A DNA stretch of 7,717 nt from Candidatus Mesolinea sp. UBA5823. Its GTDB lineage: Bacteria; Chloroflexota; Anaerolineae; Anaerolineales; Anaerolineaceae. The translations under genes and the position numbers were made by a program. Each line of letters begins with the position of its first letter. Positions within the stretch are counted from its first letter, which is position 1. Positions 1 to 7,164 of this stretch are shown here, piece after piece. The notes beneath the pieces were generated by a model. It made no database searches. It saw nothing but the letters and a program-made list of their open reading frames with translations, and was not told the DNA's origin. Location of the stretch: positions 2,127 through 9,843 of the forward strand of contig DICP01000103.1 in assembly GCA_002417685.1 (NCBI GenBank), read 5' to 3'.

Positions 1-1203
1 CAGCAGCAGCATACGCGCCAACTGCTGCGTAATGGTTGAAGCGCCGGAGACTATCTCGCCAGACGTATAGTTTTGCCACAATGCCCGAGCAACAGCCACG
101 ACGTCAAAACCAGGGTGGTTATAATATTCCTTGTCTTCTGTTGCGATTGTCGCCGCAATCATATATGGAGAAATTCTCTCCAGTGGTACATAGGTTCGTT
201 TTCCAGCGTTAGGATCGACCATTTCGTAAAGGATGTTACCGTTTCGATCGAGGATACGGGTGGTTTCGAACTGAGAGGTACGTGAACGCAGCTCTGCCAC
301 ACTCGGCAAGGTCGATGCAATGCGGAAATATTGCAACCCAACAAAAATAATGCCGATTATAAGGAGAGATAAAATAACACCTAAAATTGCCTGCCAAGGA
401 AAGCCTTTCTTTTTCTTGGGTGCTTTCCCTTTTGCGGCTGCGGTGCGGTTAGGCTGGGTGGGAATATTCCCGCCCCCGCCAACGTGTGCACGGATGGGGC
501 GGTGCGAAACTGAAATAGGCTGCGTATCGCCAGACGCTGTCTTCACCGGGGCATAGGCTGAGGATGTGAGGCGGGTGGCACCAGCATCAGTTTCGGTAAC
601 ACGGCGGGGAAGTGGAGTGGGTTCACCAGCCTGGGGTTGCACTGGTTCCTGTGGAGGAATAGTAGGGATATTATCTTGCAAGCGGTCAGGCTCATACGTC
701 CAGCCGCCAGCGGGTTTTACCATGCGGGTTTGGCTGGTTGAAGGTGGCTGCTGCTCACTGCGCGCCCAATGTTCAGTAAAAAAGTCTGTGTGAAGGTCAG
801 GTTCAACCGTTTTCGCTGGCAGGGCTGGGGTCGGCTCGCCACTAAAGCCCGCCACTTCCTTGAACCAAGGTTCTGAAGGCGCCGCGGGTGGTTCTGTAGG
901 CTGTTCTCCCGGTTGTTCCTCGCCAGACGCACTTTCAGCATCCTCGCTCAGTTCACGACCCTGCGATTCTGCTGCTGAAGTCTCCTCGCTAAGGCTCTGC
1001 TGATTTTCACCAATTTGGTCCTGATCATCATCAGCGTTAGGGGAGCTTTGGGCCACTTCCTCAGGAGTTAGTCCGGTGTCCTCATTAGAGTTTACCGGCT
1101 CGAGAGTACCTTCTGAGTCTTGGAAAGCACCAATTTCGCCGAAATCCCCATGGCGGTTTTCCTCAGGATAATCATCATTTGGGTTAATATTTTGATCTGT
1201 CAT
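1..1203 (-). CDS. Class A penicillin-binding protein (transglycosylase GT51 + expected transpeptidase), N-terminal part, truncated by window edge
   Basis: This is the start of a bifunctional cell-wall synthase. The family polymerises lipid II into glycan strands with its GT51 domain and crosslinks them with a C-terminal transpeptidase, which here lies outside the window. The frame is open for 401 codons from ATG 1203-1201 to base 1. Residues 1-112 are very acidic, about 113-255 are rich in Pro, Thr and Ala, and a lysine cluster (258-266) precedes one membrane helix at about 272-290. The GT51 domain follows. EDKEYYNHPG (356-365) holds the catalytic Glu356 of motif 1, and GASTITQQLAR (387-397) is motif 2. 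The cytoplasmic tail of about 270 residues is far longer than the short tail usual in enterobacterial PBP1A. The next upstream gene is divergent. The transglycosylase call is near certain. A monofunctional enzyme cannot be excluded without the C-terminus. Confidence 0.95.
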   Translation of the reverse strand, partial: MTDQNINPNDDYPEENRHGDFGEIGAFQDSEGTLEPVNSNEDTGLTPEEVAQSSPNADDDQDQIGENQQSLSEETSAAESQGRELSEDAESASGEEQPGEQPTEPPAAPSEPWFKEVAGFSGEPTPALPAKTVEPDLHTDFFTEHWARSEQQPPSTSQTRMVKPAGGWTYEPDRLQDNIPTIPPQEPVQPQAGEPTPLPRRVTETDAGATRLTSSAYAPVKTASGDTQPISVSHRPIRAHVGGGGNIPTQPNRTAAAKGKAPKKKKGFPWQAILGVILSLLIIGIIFVGLQYFRIASTLPSVAELRSRTSQFETTRILDRNGNILYEMVDPNAGKRTYVPLERISPYMIAATIATEDKEYYNHPGFDVVAVARALWQNYTSGEIVSGASTITQQLARMLLL

Positions 1204-1210
1204 CAGCTTT

Positions 1211-1219
1211 ATTTTAGCA
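1211..1219 (-). promoter_or_regulatory. Extended -10 promoter element of the penicillin-binding protein gene
   Basis: On the minus strand the sequence TGCTAAAAT (TGn plus TAAAAT) ends 7 bases before the start codon at 1203. Standard spacing puts transcription start at about 1204-1203, at the ATG itself. No convincing -35 is present; the best matches 17-18 bases upstream are only TAAATC and TTAAAT. No Shine-Dalgarno sequence precedes the ATG (the spacer is AAAGCTG), which fits a leaderless transcript. The assignment rests on motif and spacing alone. Confidence 0.55.
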
Positions 1220-1285
1220 TAACGTCTATTTTTGATTTAACGACGATTAATGTGCTGAGGTTCCCGGAAGCATTAAAACACATTG

Positions 1286-1295
1286 AAATTAATTT
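1286..1295. promoter_or_regulatory. Palindrome AAATTAATTT, possible operator in the divergent region
   Basis: This is a perfect 10-bp palindrome loosely framed by CACA (1279-1282) and TGTG (1296-1299). It lies 14 bases upstream of the plus-strand -10 hexamer, overlapping where a -35 region would sit, so a bound protein could affect the rightward operon. A+T-rich palindromes of this size also arise by chance in intergenic DNA, so support is weak. The rest of 1204-1321 shows nothing else recognisable. Confidence 0.2.
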
Positions 1296-1306
1296 TGTGC
1301 TGCCAG

Positions 1307-1315
1307 TGCTAAAAT
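1307..1315 (+). promoter_or_regulatory. Extended -10 promoter element of the glycosidase-like/GT39 operon
   Basis: TGCTAAAAT occurs here in the same form as on the opposite strand at 1219-1211. The last base of the hexamer is at 1315, so the standard +1 falls on 1322, the A of the ATG. A TTGAAA at 1283-1288 resembles a -35 but sits 21 bases from the hexamer, too far for a normal promoter. The GAGG at 1316-1319 is only 2 bases from the ATG, too close to act as a usual Shine-Dalgarno. A leaderless start is the simplest reading. Confidence 0.55.
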
Positions 1316-1321
1316 GAGGTT

Positions 1322-3745
1322 ATGCTTGCTGGACCATTTTTCCAATCAGATCCTATTGGCTTGACCTTAGCTGCAGACCAGCGCTTCGGATTGCTCGATC
1401 CCTACATTGATGCTGTCTGGCAGGCAAATTTAACTCCAAACAAGCCTCTCGCGCTTGAAACCAGTTTATGCTTGCAGGCAAAAAAATTTAGCCTTTTTCC
1501 GGTCTTCTTAATCAACCGCCGGTCGATATGGCTAATTAATGATTTTTTCTCCCAGCCACGTGTAGACGAAATCTTCTCCAATTATGCGCGCTTTACTTGC
1601 ACGCCTGCGGCTGGCTTTCAGGCACGCTTAGAGGTTTGGGCTCAGACCAGCACCACCTTGCTTTGCCGGCTAAGCTTGCACAACTTAACGGAATCCAAAG
1701 CAATGCTTGGAATCCAAGCCGCAGCGGAGCTTTTCCCGTTGGAAGGGAGCGCTGGAATGGCACCAGCTATGCTCCAATATCAGCCTTATTTATCGGGAAA
1801 AACAGGTAATCTTAATTTATCCTTGGCAGCATTCGGACAAGCTGAACCAGTCTACAGCCCCTTTTCTGCTTTGCAATGCGAAGGTAAAGTTGCTCCACAG
1901 GAAATGCTAACATTTACTTGGCGCTGGAGTGCCGCATTAGACGAAGAAACCAGCGTAAAACGTGCATTCCAACCCTTCCCTGAAAATTGGGATGCAGCTA
2001 TTGCTAACCTCAGGCTCTCCCAAAGAGCAGAGATCTTGGAAATCAGCGCCCCCAATGCCGATTGGGATGCTGTTTTTCTGACCTGCCAAAATGCCGCTCA
2101 GCAAGCCCTGATCCGCACAGAAGCGGACCCTGAGCAGCTGAATTTTTACCCGAACCGCAGCCCAGATTATAGCTATACGCAATATGCAACAGCTTCGAAG
2201 CGCGACGCGCCGCTCGAACCCAACATTCCAGCGCTCGCTCTAGCCCAACTCCTCCAAGCATTAATCCCGCTGCACTCATCTGAAGCAGCGGCGGTCTTCC
2301 TTACCCAGCTTCCGCTCCTGAGCGATCCTCCCAGGGTGCCTGGTTTTGGGCGCAAAGTGCTGCCTTTCCCGTGCTTAGCCCAATTGGTAGTACAGATTTA
2401 CACCCAAACTGGTGATCTCAAATTCCTGACAGAAATCTTTCCTCGCATCCAAGAAACTTGCTTGGCTTGGTTCGATCCATCTCTGGACAGTGATCAAGAT
2501 GGGCTCCCCGAGTGGGCTGTGTTGGCGCAAACTGGCTGGAGCGATCACCCTACCTTTAACATTTTCAATCCTGAGCACTTAGCTACACGCATCGCCACCA
2601 CTGAGAGTTTTGCTCTGGGGAAGATGTTGGTAGAAGAACTTGATGCGCTGCAAAAAATCGCTCGGATTGTGGGGGATCAAGTTACTCTTGAGCACGCGAG
2701 CGCACTGCAGGCTAAACTGACTTCCCAGCTTGAGGCGATGCACACACAGTTCCCGAAAGCCAGCTGCTGGGATCGCGATTCCCATCAGCAAACCTGCCAA
2801 GCTGTGCTCTTCGAGGGTAGCATAATTGAACTAGAACACCAAAGCTTGCGCTTGGCACAAGCTGCCCGCATCAACGTCAAGCTGCTGATAGGACTAACGG
2901 CTCCAAAGCCTACACAAGTTCATATCCTGGGTGAAAGTCCCGATGGCAAACCGATTGAAGAAACCATACCCAGCGCAGCGCTCTCACGCTTAGGAGAATT
3001 TCTGTTTTTTACCACGGAGCACGTTTACCAACAGATCGATCGCCTCTGCTTTTCCGAGCTGAGCGACCAGACCTGGCTGAGGATTTACGTGGCGGATCTA
3101 ATGCTCAGGGATATTGGTTGGTATTTATCTTATACACCTGAAGAAAAGCTGGAACCCTTGGAGCTTACTGAGGGAGCCAAGGACGAATTTAATGCCGACG
3201 AAGAAGATTCCCCACAATCAATTTTTGCCTCTAACCTTTACGGCTTGCCAAATTACGAACAGAAAACTGAAGAAGCTCCCAAAACTGGCTCAGTGAACCC
3301 GGCTTGGAATAGCCTGGTCCTGAGACACTTATTGGAGGTTGGCGCTAAGCCGGAAGCTGCAGAGCTTTTCACCAGCTTGATGCGCGGAGCGGTTCAAGTG
3401 CTGCGGAAGGAGCACCACCTCTTTGAAGCTTATAACAGCCAGAATGCTCTGCCTTTGGGTAAAAGCAATGGACTCACGGGATTACTCCCATTGCAATTTT
3501 TTCTCGAACTGGCTGGCATCAAGCTTTTAGAACCGGATCGTGTGCAGGTTGCCGGAGAGTACCCCTTCCCTTGGCGGCTCAGTTTGCGCTACCGCAGTGT
3601 AGAAGTGGTACGCGAGGGCAAGAATACCACCGTTACTCTGCCCGACGGCAGCGTGCATCATCACTATGGCAGCCAACCGAGGATGTTTTTCACCCAGCCT
3701 TCAACAGAGTATGCAGATAACCAAGTAGAGGATAAGGACCAATGA
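1322..3745 (+). CDS. Six-hairpin ((alpha/alpha)6-barrel) glycosidase-like protein, GH63/debranching-enzyme-like
   Basis: This 807-residue protein has no signal peptide or membrane helix, so it is probably cytoplasmic. An N-terminal part of about 240 residues looks beta-rich. It is followed by a helical part with features of (alpha/alpha)6-barrel glycosidases: DSDQDGLPEW (389-398), a D-x-D-x-D-G-x-x-E signature, with a TGWSD stretch (404-408) after it; NPAWNSL (659-665); and FEAYN (701-705), resembling the E-x-Y-N/D segment near the second catalytic acid of GH63-type enzymes. A short beta-like tail (about 745-795) ends the protein. An acidic, low-complexity insertion spans about 607-657. The usual W-D-x-x-F segment for the general acid is not evident. 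The family is an inference from motifs, the substrate is unknown, and catalytic activity is uncertain. ATG 1322 is the first possible start, because an in-frame TAA lies at 1310-1312. It is the first gene of an operon and its TGA overlaps the next ATG. Confidence 0.6.
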   Translation: MLAGPFFQSDPIGLTLAADQRFGLLDPYIDAVWQANLTPNKPLALETSLCLQAKKFSLFPVFLINRRSIWLINDFFSQPRVDEIFSNYARFTCTPAAGFQARLEVWAQTSTTLLCRLSLHNLTESKAMLGIQAAAELFPLEGSAGMAPAMLQYQPYLSGKTGNLNLSLAAFGQAEPVYSPFSALQCEGKVAPQEMLTFTWRWSAALDEETSVKRAFQPFPENWDAAIANLRLSQRAEILEISAPNADWDAVFLTCQNAAQQALIRTEADPEQLNFYPNRSPDYSYTQYATASKRDAPLEPNIPALALAQLLQALIPLHSSEAAAVFLTQLPLLSDPPRVPGFGRKVLPFPCLAQLVVQIYTQTGDLKFLTEIFPRIQETCLAWFDPSLDSDQDGLPEWAVLAQTGWSDHPTFNIFNPEHLATRIATTESFALGKMLVEELDALQKIARIVGDQVTLEHASALQAKLTSQLEAMHTQFPKASCWDRDSHQQTCQAVLFEGSIIELEHQSLRLAQAARINVKLLIGLTAPKPTQVHILGESPDGKPIEETIPSAALSRLGEFLFFTTEHVYQQIDRLCFSELSDQTWLRIYVADLMLRDIGWYLSYTPEEKLEPLELTEGAKDEFNADEEDSPQSIFASNLYGLPNYEQKTEEAPKTGSVNPAWNSLVLRHLLEVGAKPEAAELFTSLMRGAVQVLRKEHHLFEAYNSQNALPLGKSNGLTGLLPLQFFLELAGIKLLEPDRVQVAGEYPFPWRLSLRYRSVEVVREGKNTTVTLPDGSVHHHYGSQPRMFFTQPSTEYADNQVEDKDQ
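3734..3738 (+). promoter_or_regulatory. Ribosome binding site of the GT39-type gene, with ATGA stop/start overlap
   Basis: AAGGA lies inside the end of the upstream gene, 3 bases before ATG 3742. The upstream stop TGA (3743-3745) shares two bases with this ATG, forming ATGA. The overlap points to translational coupling of the two proteins and fixes the start of the second gene. Confidence 0.7.
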
Positions 3746-5235
3746 AAACTCAGAAAAGCACCCAACAAACCATTCTCTGGATTTTGCTTGCAGTCATTAT
3801 CCTCTTGGGTGTTTTCTTACGTTTTTACCAAATCGGAGAACAGTCTTTCTGGCTCGATGAAGCAGCATCTTATTCGGCGATCACAAGCGGATTTCCAGAG
3901 TTTGTCAGCACCGGAAATATGGCCATGTTTTACCTGCTGGCTGCGCTCTGGACGCGCCTGGTGCCCGTGGTCACCGAAGCCAGCTTGCGCTCTCTAACTG
4001 CAATTTTTTCAATTCTGTCAATCCCTTTGATATTTTTAACAGGTAAAGCCATCTTTGAAGATGAACGCAAAGGGTTGCTTTGCGGGCTCCTAGCAGCCTT
4101 CCTGCTAGCAATCAACAGCACCGAGGTGCGCTATGCTCAGGAGTTCCGCTCTTACAGCCTCACCACCCTACTTACCCTCGCCTCTACCCTACTGCTTATA
4201 CAACTGGTCAAAGAAAGCGCCAAGAAAACCAGGAACCTGGTGCTCTATACCCTCATTACAGTTGCAGCGATATATAGCCACATGTATGCCGGTTTACTGG
4301 TCGCAGCCCAGGTGATCAGTCTGCTTTTTCTGATTCCCGCTTTCAAAGCAAATGCGCACTTCCAGCGCCGGTTGCTGCTTAGTTATTTTTGTGTAATTCT
4401 CTTGTTGATTCCTTTAGCAGTACTGATTCTAACAACTGGTAGTAGCCCGTTGGGCTGGCTTGGACAGCCTAAGCTCAGTGACATCCCCAAGCTGTTCCTG
4501 TTCCTCACTGGAACCACGCGTCCGGGTTATCTCATAATCCATCTAGCTTTTACCCTGCTCGGTGCGCTCGGGGGAATTGGTATCTTCAGTAAGTCCATCA
4601 GCCAGCAGCGCTGGCGCTTCATTTTGCTCCTGATTAACATCGTTTTGCCCATCGGGCTAAGCTTTATTGTCTCACTAGTCCTCCAACCTATCTTCATCGA
4701 CCGTTATCTGCTGATGACCGGCCCTAACCTAACCCTGCTCATGGCTGCGGGCATCGTGACCGCCACCGAGCTCCTTCATAAAGCCTTTCCCAAAGCCTTG
4801 CCGCTCCCACTGTTGGCGACCGTTTTTGCGGTGTTGTTCGGGGTCCTGGCCTATAGTGGACTATCAAATTATTATGAAAATTTTAGTAAGGAAGATTGGC
4901 GCTCAGCAGCTAACATCCTCGCAACGCACTGCAAACAGAGCCTTCGCATTTATTGTCCGGATTGGCTTGCCCCTTCGGTGAAGTTTTACGAACCAAGTTT
5001 GAACCCCATTGCGCCTGCTGAGCTAAGTGCCTATCTGCAAGAGCTTAAAGTGGATGGCAATGACACCTTACCACAGGCTGAAAACTACGAACGAGCGTGC
5101 CTGGTTTTCAGCCATCTTCAAGTGGGCGAGCGCAGCCAAAACGCCGAGCTGCTCCGTCAAGCTATCCAAAAGCAATTCCCTAACGCCCTTATCACGGAGC
5201 TCAACAGCGTTACAGTCGAAATCTATTCGCGCTAA
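3742..5235 (+). CDS. Glycosyltransferase family 39 (PMT/ArnT-like) integral membrane protein
   Basis: This 497-residue protein has about ten hydrophobic helices, the first at about 10-26 and later ones at about 84-101, 111-126, 139-156, 182-200, 209-231, 261-281, 292-314 and 353-371. GT39/GT-C enzymes use polyprenyl-phosphate-linked sugars and work on the outer face of the membrane. Family marks are the acidic motif WLDEAAS (37-43) after helix 1, where the presumed catalytic or metal-binding acid sits; YAQEFRSYSL (131-140) in a later loop; FIDRYLLMTGP (318-327) before a late helix; and YYENFSKEDWRSAANIL (377-393) at the start of a soluble C-terminal domain of about 120 residues. It is translationally coupled to the glycosidase-like gene, so both may act on one glycan. 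Sugar and acceptor cannot be read from the sequence. The GT-C membrane glycosyltransferase call is strong. Confidence 0.88.
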   Translation: MKTQKSTQQTILWILLAVIILLGVFLRFYQIGEQSFWLDEAASYSAITSGFPEFVSTGNMAMFYLLAALWTRLVPVVTEASLRSLTAIFSILSIPLIFLTGKAIFEDERKGLLCGLLAAFLLAINSTEVRYAQEFRSYSLTTLLTLASTLLLIQLVKESAKKTRNLVLYTLITVAAIYSHMYAGLLVAAQVISLLFLIPAFKANAHFQRRLLLSYFCVILLLIPLAVLILTTGSSPLGWLGQPKLSDIPKLFLFLTGTTRPGYLIIHLAFTLLGALGGIGIFSKSISQQRWRFILLLINIVLPIGLSFIVSLVLQPIFIDRYLLMTGPNLTLLMAAGIVTATELLHKAFPKALPLPLLATVFAVLFGVLAYSGLSNYYENFSKEDWRSAANILATHCKQSLRIYCPDWLAPSVKFYEPSLNPIAPAELSAYLQELKVDGNDTLPQAENYERACLVFSHLQVGERSQNAELLRQAIQKQFPNALITELNSVTVEIYSR

Positions 5236-5243
5236 ACCTTACC
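5236..5243. other. Eight-base convergent junction without a terminator
   Basis: The TAA of the GT39-type gene (5233-5235) and the TAA of glmS (minus strand, 5246-5244) are separated by only 8 bases. No GC-rich stem followed by a T-run is visible here or just inside either gene. Both transcripts must end inside the opposing gene or by a factor-dependent route. Confidence 0.85.
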
Positions 5244-7031
5244 TTAATCCACTGTCAGCGTCTTGCTCAGGTTGCGCGGGAAGTCCGGGTCGTAACCGCG
5301 CCCGATGGACATGTGATAAGCCAGCAGTTGCAATGGCAGCACGGTCAGCAGCGCAGCTACGGGAGCCTCGGGAGCCGGGATAGGAATCAGGTCAGTGGCA
5401 TTGGCACGCAGGCGGCTGTCTTCTGCACCGATCGCAATCGCACGCCCGCCACGGCAAGTTACCTCATTGATCCCGCTCACGATGAGCGGTACGTCTTCTG
5501 GACCCACCGCAAATATCACCGGGAAGCCCTCAGTCACCGCCGAAAGCGGCCCGTGCTTGAACTCAGTGGAAAGCATGCCCTCGCAGTGAGCGTAGGTGAT
5601 TTCCTTGAGCTTCAGCGCACCTTCGAGCGCCATCGGCAGCGTAGTGCCATAGCCTAAGCAGTATAGGTCATTCCAAACGTTGATCTCTTCAGCCAAAGCC
5701 CGAACTTGTGGTTCACACATGGCAAGGGTTTCTTCCATCAGGTCTGGCAGACCTTCCAGCGCCCGCCCATCTCTTCCGCTCAAGAGGTCGGCAAGGTAAA
5801 GGAAGGTGATTACCTGATTGGTAAAGGTTTTTGTCGCTGGCACGCTGATCTCGTAGCCGCAGGTCAGTGGCAGCCAGGCAGAGGTTTGCTTGGTCAGCGT
5901 GGAGCCGATTACGTTAGTCATGCTGAAACAGGTCATCTCAGCAGCTTGGGCGCGCTCGAGCGCATTGAGCACATCCTTCGTCTCGCCAGATTGACTGACG
6001 AAAATGCCTACATCTTTTTCATTCACCGCAGGAGCATATTGGGCGATGAACTGCGGCGCCAAAACAGGGATTACGGCGCGTTTTGCCAGCCGGCCAAAGT
6101 AGACCGAGCCGGCTAGGCAGGCATGGTAGCTCGTGCCGCAGCCGATGAAATAAACATTACGCGCAGCTTCTATGGCTTGCAAGATGCGAGGTACATCCGG
6201 GTGATGCGCCAGCAAGTGCAGCAGCTCGCGTGCCACCTGCGGCTGTTCGTGGATTTCCTTAAGCATAAAGTGGGCATAGCCGCCTTTTTGCACCGCGGAC
6301 ATTTCTTCGGTGATTAGCTCTGGCTCGCGTTCAATCCTACTGCCATCGCTCACGGCGTGCAGTTCTATGCCATCCCACCTCAGCGTGACCACGTCGCCAT
6401 CATTGAGGCGCACAATCTTGCGTGTCAGTGGCAGGATCGAGGGCAAATCCGAGGAGACGCAGGTAAAGCCATCGCCAATTCCGACCACTAAGCCGGAACC
6501 CTTCTTGATGGCGTAGAGCTTGTCGTCATAAATGCTGCCAATCACAAAGGCGTAATCGCCCTGCAGGTCCTGATAAGCCAAGCGGATGGCACTGACCATG
6601 TCCTGACCCTGGTTCACATACCGCTCAACGGCATGCACACAAGACTCGCCGTCGTTCTGCGAGCGCACGGTCATACCCTCGGCGATGAAAGCTTGGCGCA
6701 GCTCCACGTTATTGACCACGTTGCCATTGTGCGCTCCGACCATATCGCCATCGGAATCTAAGTGCGGTTGTGCGTTCTCCTTGGAGGGCGCCCCGAAAGT
6801 AGCCCAGCGCAATTGCGCGATTCCGCAAGAACCGCGCATCTCGGCAAAGTTGTAGCGCTCTGCGACCTCATCCACGCGGCCTTTATCCTTGCGCAGGTCA
6901 ATCAGCCGGCCGCTGAGCGTGGCTGCACCCACCGAATCATAGCCGCGGTAGGTAAGGCGCTTAGCTGCGTCGATAAGGATATGCCCTAAGGGCTGCTCGT
7001 CTTTAGTTACAATTCCGAAAATTCCACACAT
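5244..7031 (-). CDS. glmS: Glutamine-fructose-6-phosphate aminotransferase (isomerising), with divergent glutaminase domain
   Basis: GlmS converts fructose-6-phosphate and glutamine to glucosamine-6-phosphate in the cytosol, the first step to UDP-GlcNAc. The 595 residues (E. coli: 609) begin MCGIFGIV, giving the N-terminal nucleophile Cys2 after Met removal. The glutaminase domain (about 2-240) keeps Arg75-Trp76, His101-Asn102-Gly103 and Asp127, equivalent to E. coli Arg73, Asn98, Gly99 and Asp123. It differs at family-conserved sites: Gln73, Leu74, Phe79 and Gln88 replace the residues equivalent to His71, Thr72, His77 and His86. Two SIS domains follow, with CGTS (298-301), SQSGET (346-351), Glu477 and His493 (equivalent to Glu488 and His504), and the tail RNLSKTLTVD with Lys590, equivalent to the Fru6P-binding Lys603. 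Synthase and isomerase residues are thus complete. The gene stands alone on its strand, convergent with the GT39-type gene. GlmS is firmly supported; a paralogue with altered ammonia supply is possible. Confidence 0.95.
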   Translation of the reverse strand: MCGIFGIVTKDEQPLGHILIDAAKRLTYRGYDSVGAATLSGRLIDLRKDKGRVDEVAERYNFAEMRGSCGIAQLRWATFGAPSKENAQPHLDSDGDMVGAHNGNVVNNVELRQAFIAEGMTVRSQNDGESCVHAVERYVNQGQDMVSAIRLAYQDLQGDYAFVIGSIYDDKLYAIKKGSGLVVGIGDGFTCVSSDLPSILPLTRKIVRLNDGDVVTLRWDGIELHAVSDGSRIEREPELITEEMSAVQKGGYAHFMLKEIHEQPQVARELLHLLAHHPDVPRILQAIEAARNVYFIGCGTSYHACLAGSVYFGRLAKRAVIPVLAPQFIAQYAPAVNEKDVGIFVSQSGETKDVLNALERAQAAEMTCFSMTNVIGSTLTKQTSAWLPLTCGYEISVPATKTFTNQVITFLYLADLLSGRDGRALEGLPDLMEETLAMCEPQVRALAEEINVWNDLYCLGYGTTLPMALEGALKLKEITYAHCEGMLSTEFKHGPLSAVTEGFPVIFAVGPEDVPLIVSGINEVTCRGGRAIAIGAEDSRLRANATDLIPIPAPEAPVAALLTVLPLQLLAYHMSIGRGYDPDFPRNLSKTLTVD

Positions 7032-7036
7032 AAATT

Positions 7037-7041
7037 CCTCT
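7037..7041 (-). promoter_or_regulatory. Ribosome binding site of glmS
   Basis: On the minus strand AGAGG is followed by AATTT and the ATG at 7031, a normal 5-base spacing. It confirms the start that places Cys at position 2, which the enzyme needs. It contrasts with the rightward operon and the penicillin-binding protein gene, which lack a usable site. Confidence 0.8.
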
Positions 7042-7075
7042 GTCGATTCAAACTGTTACTCACGCAACGCAGGGA

Positions 7076-7081
7076 ATTATA
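7076..7081 (-). promoter_or_regulatory. -10 element TATAAT of the glmS promoter
   Basis: A perfect TATAAT on the minus strand predicts transcription start near 7069 and a leader of about 38 bases. No clear TTGACA-like -35 lies 16-18 bases upstream, where the DNA is GC-rich. The leader is too short for a glmS ribozyme, so the metabolite-sensing ribozyme of Firmicutes glmS genes is absent if this promoter is used. Confidence 0.5.
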
Positions 7082-7132
7082 GCGGATTATTATCCAGAGC
7101 GCCCGCTTTGTGCGTCTTCTAAGTGGATAAGG

Positions 7133-7138
7133 TAAAAT
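7133..7138 (+). promoter_or_regulatory. Possible -10 element TAAAAT of the methyltransferase gene
   Basis: TAAAAT lies 43 bases before the methyltransferase ATG and would start RNA near 7145. A weak TTGTGC (7108-7113) sits 19 bases upstream. It lacks the TGn extension of the two promoters near 1204-1321. This is a candidate only. Confidence 0.25.
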
Positions 7139-7164
7139 GGAAACCTGAAAAATCATTTAGCGTG

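Noticed and set aside
1..9. Triplet repeat (CAG)3 at the window start
   Set aside because: It encodes Leu-Leu-Leu just after the GT51 motif in the penicillin-binding protein; three units are unremarkable.
1120..1317. Plus-strand ORF of 65 codons running from the penicillin-binding protein 5' end across the divergent promoter region
   Set aside because: It is antisense to the acidic tail and overlaps both candidate promoters. It has no ribosome binding site, and its hydrophobic look comes from the A+T-rich intergenic DNA.
1690..1719. Direct repeat GGAATCCAA (1690-1698 and 1709-1717) with an inverted repeat GCTTGG-AAT-CCAAGC (1705-1719)
   Set aside because: It lies inside a well-supported coding region and the two copies are read in different frames. 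There is no T-run and nothing suggests a terminator or a mobile-element end.
5706..6116. Plus-strand ORF of 136 codons opposite glmS
   Set aside because: It is antisense to the conserved SIS domains of GlmS. The reading arises from G+C-rich codons and no family features were seen in it.
7032..7075. glmS ribozyme/riboswitch upstream of glmS
   Set aside because: The leader predicted from the TATAAT is only about 38 bases, far too short for the ribozyme, and no core pairing pattern is seen.
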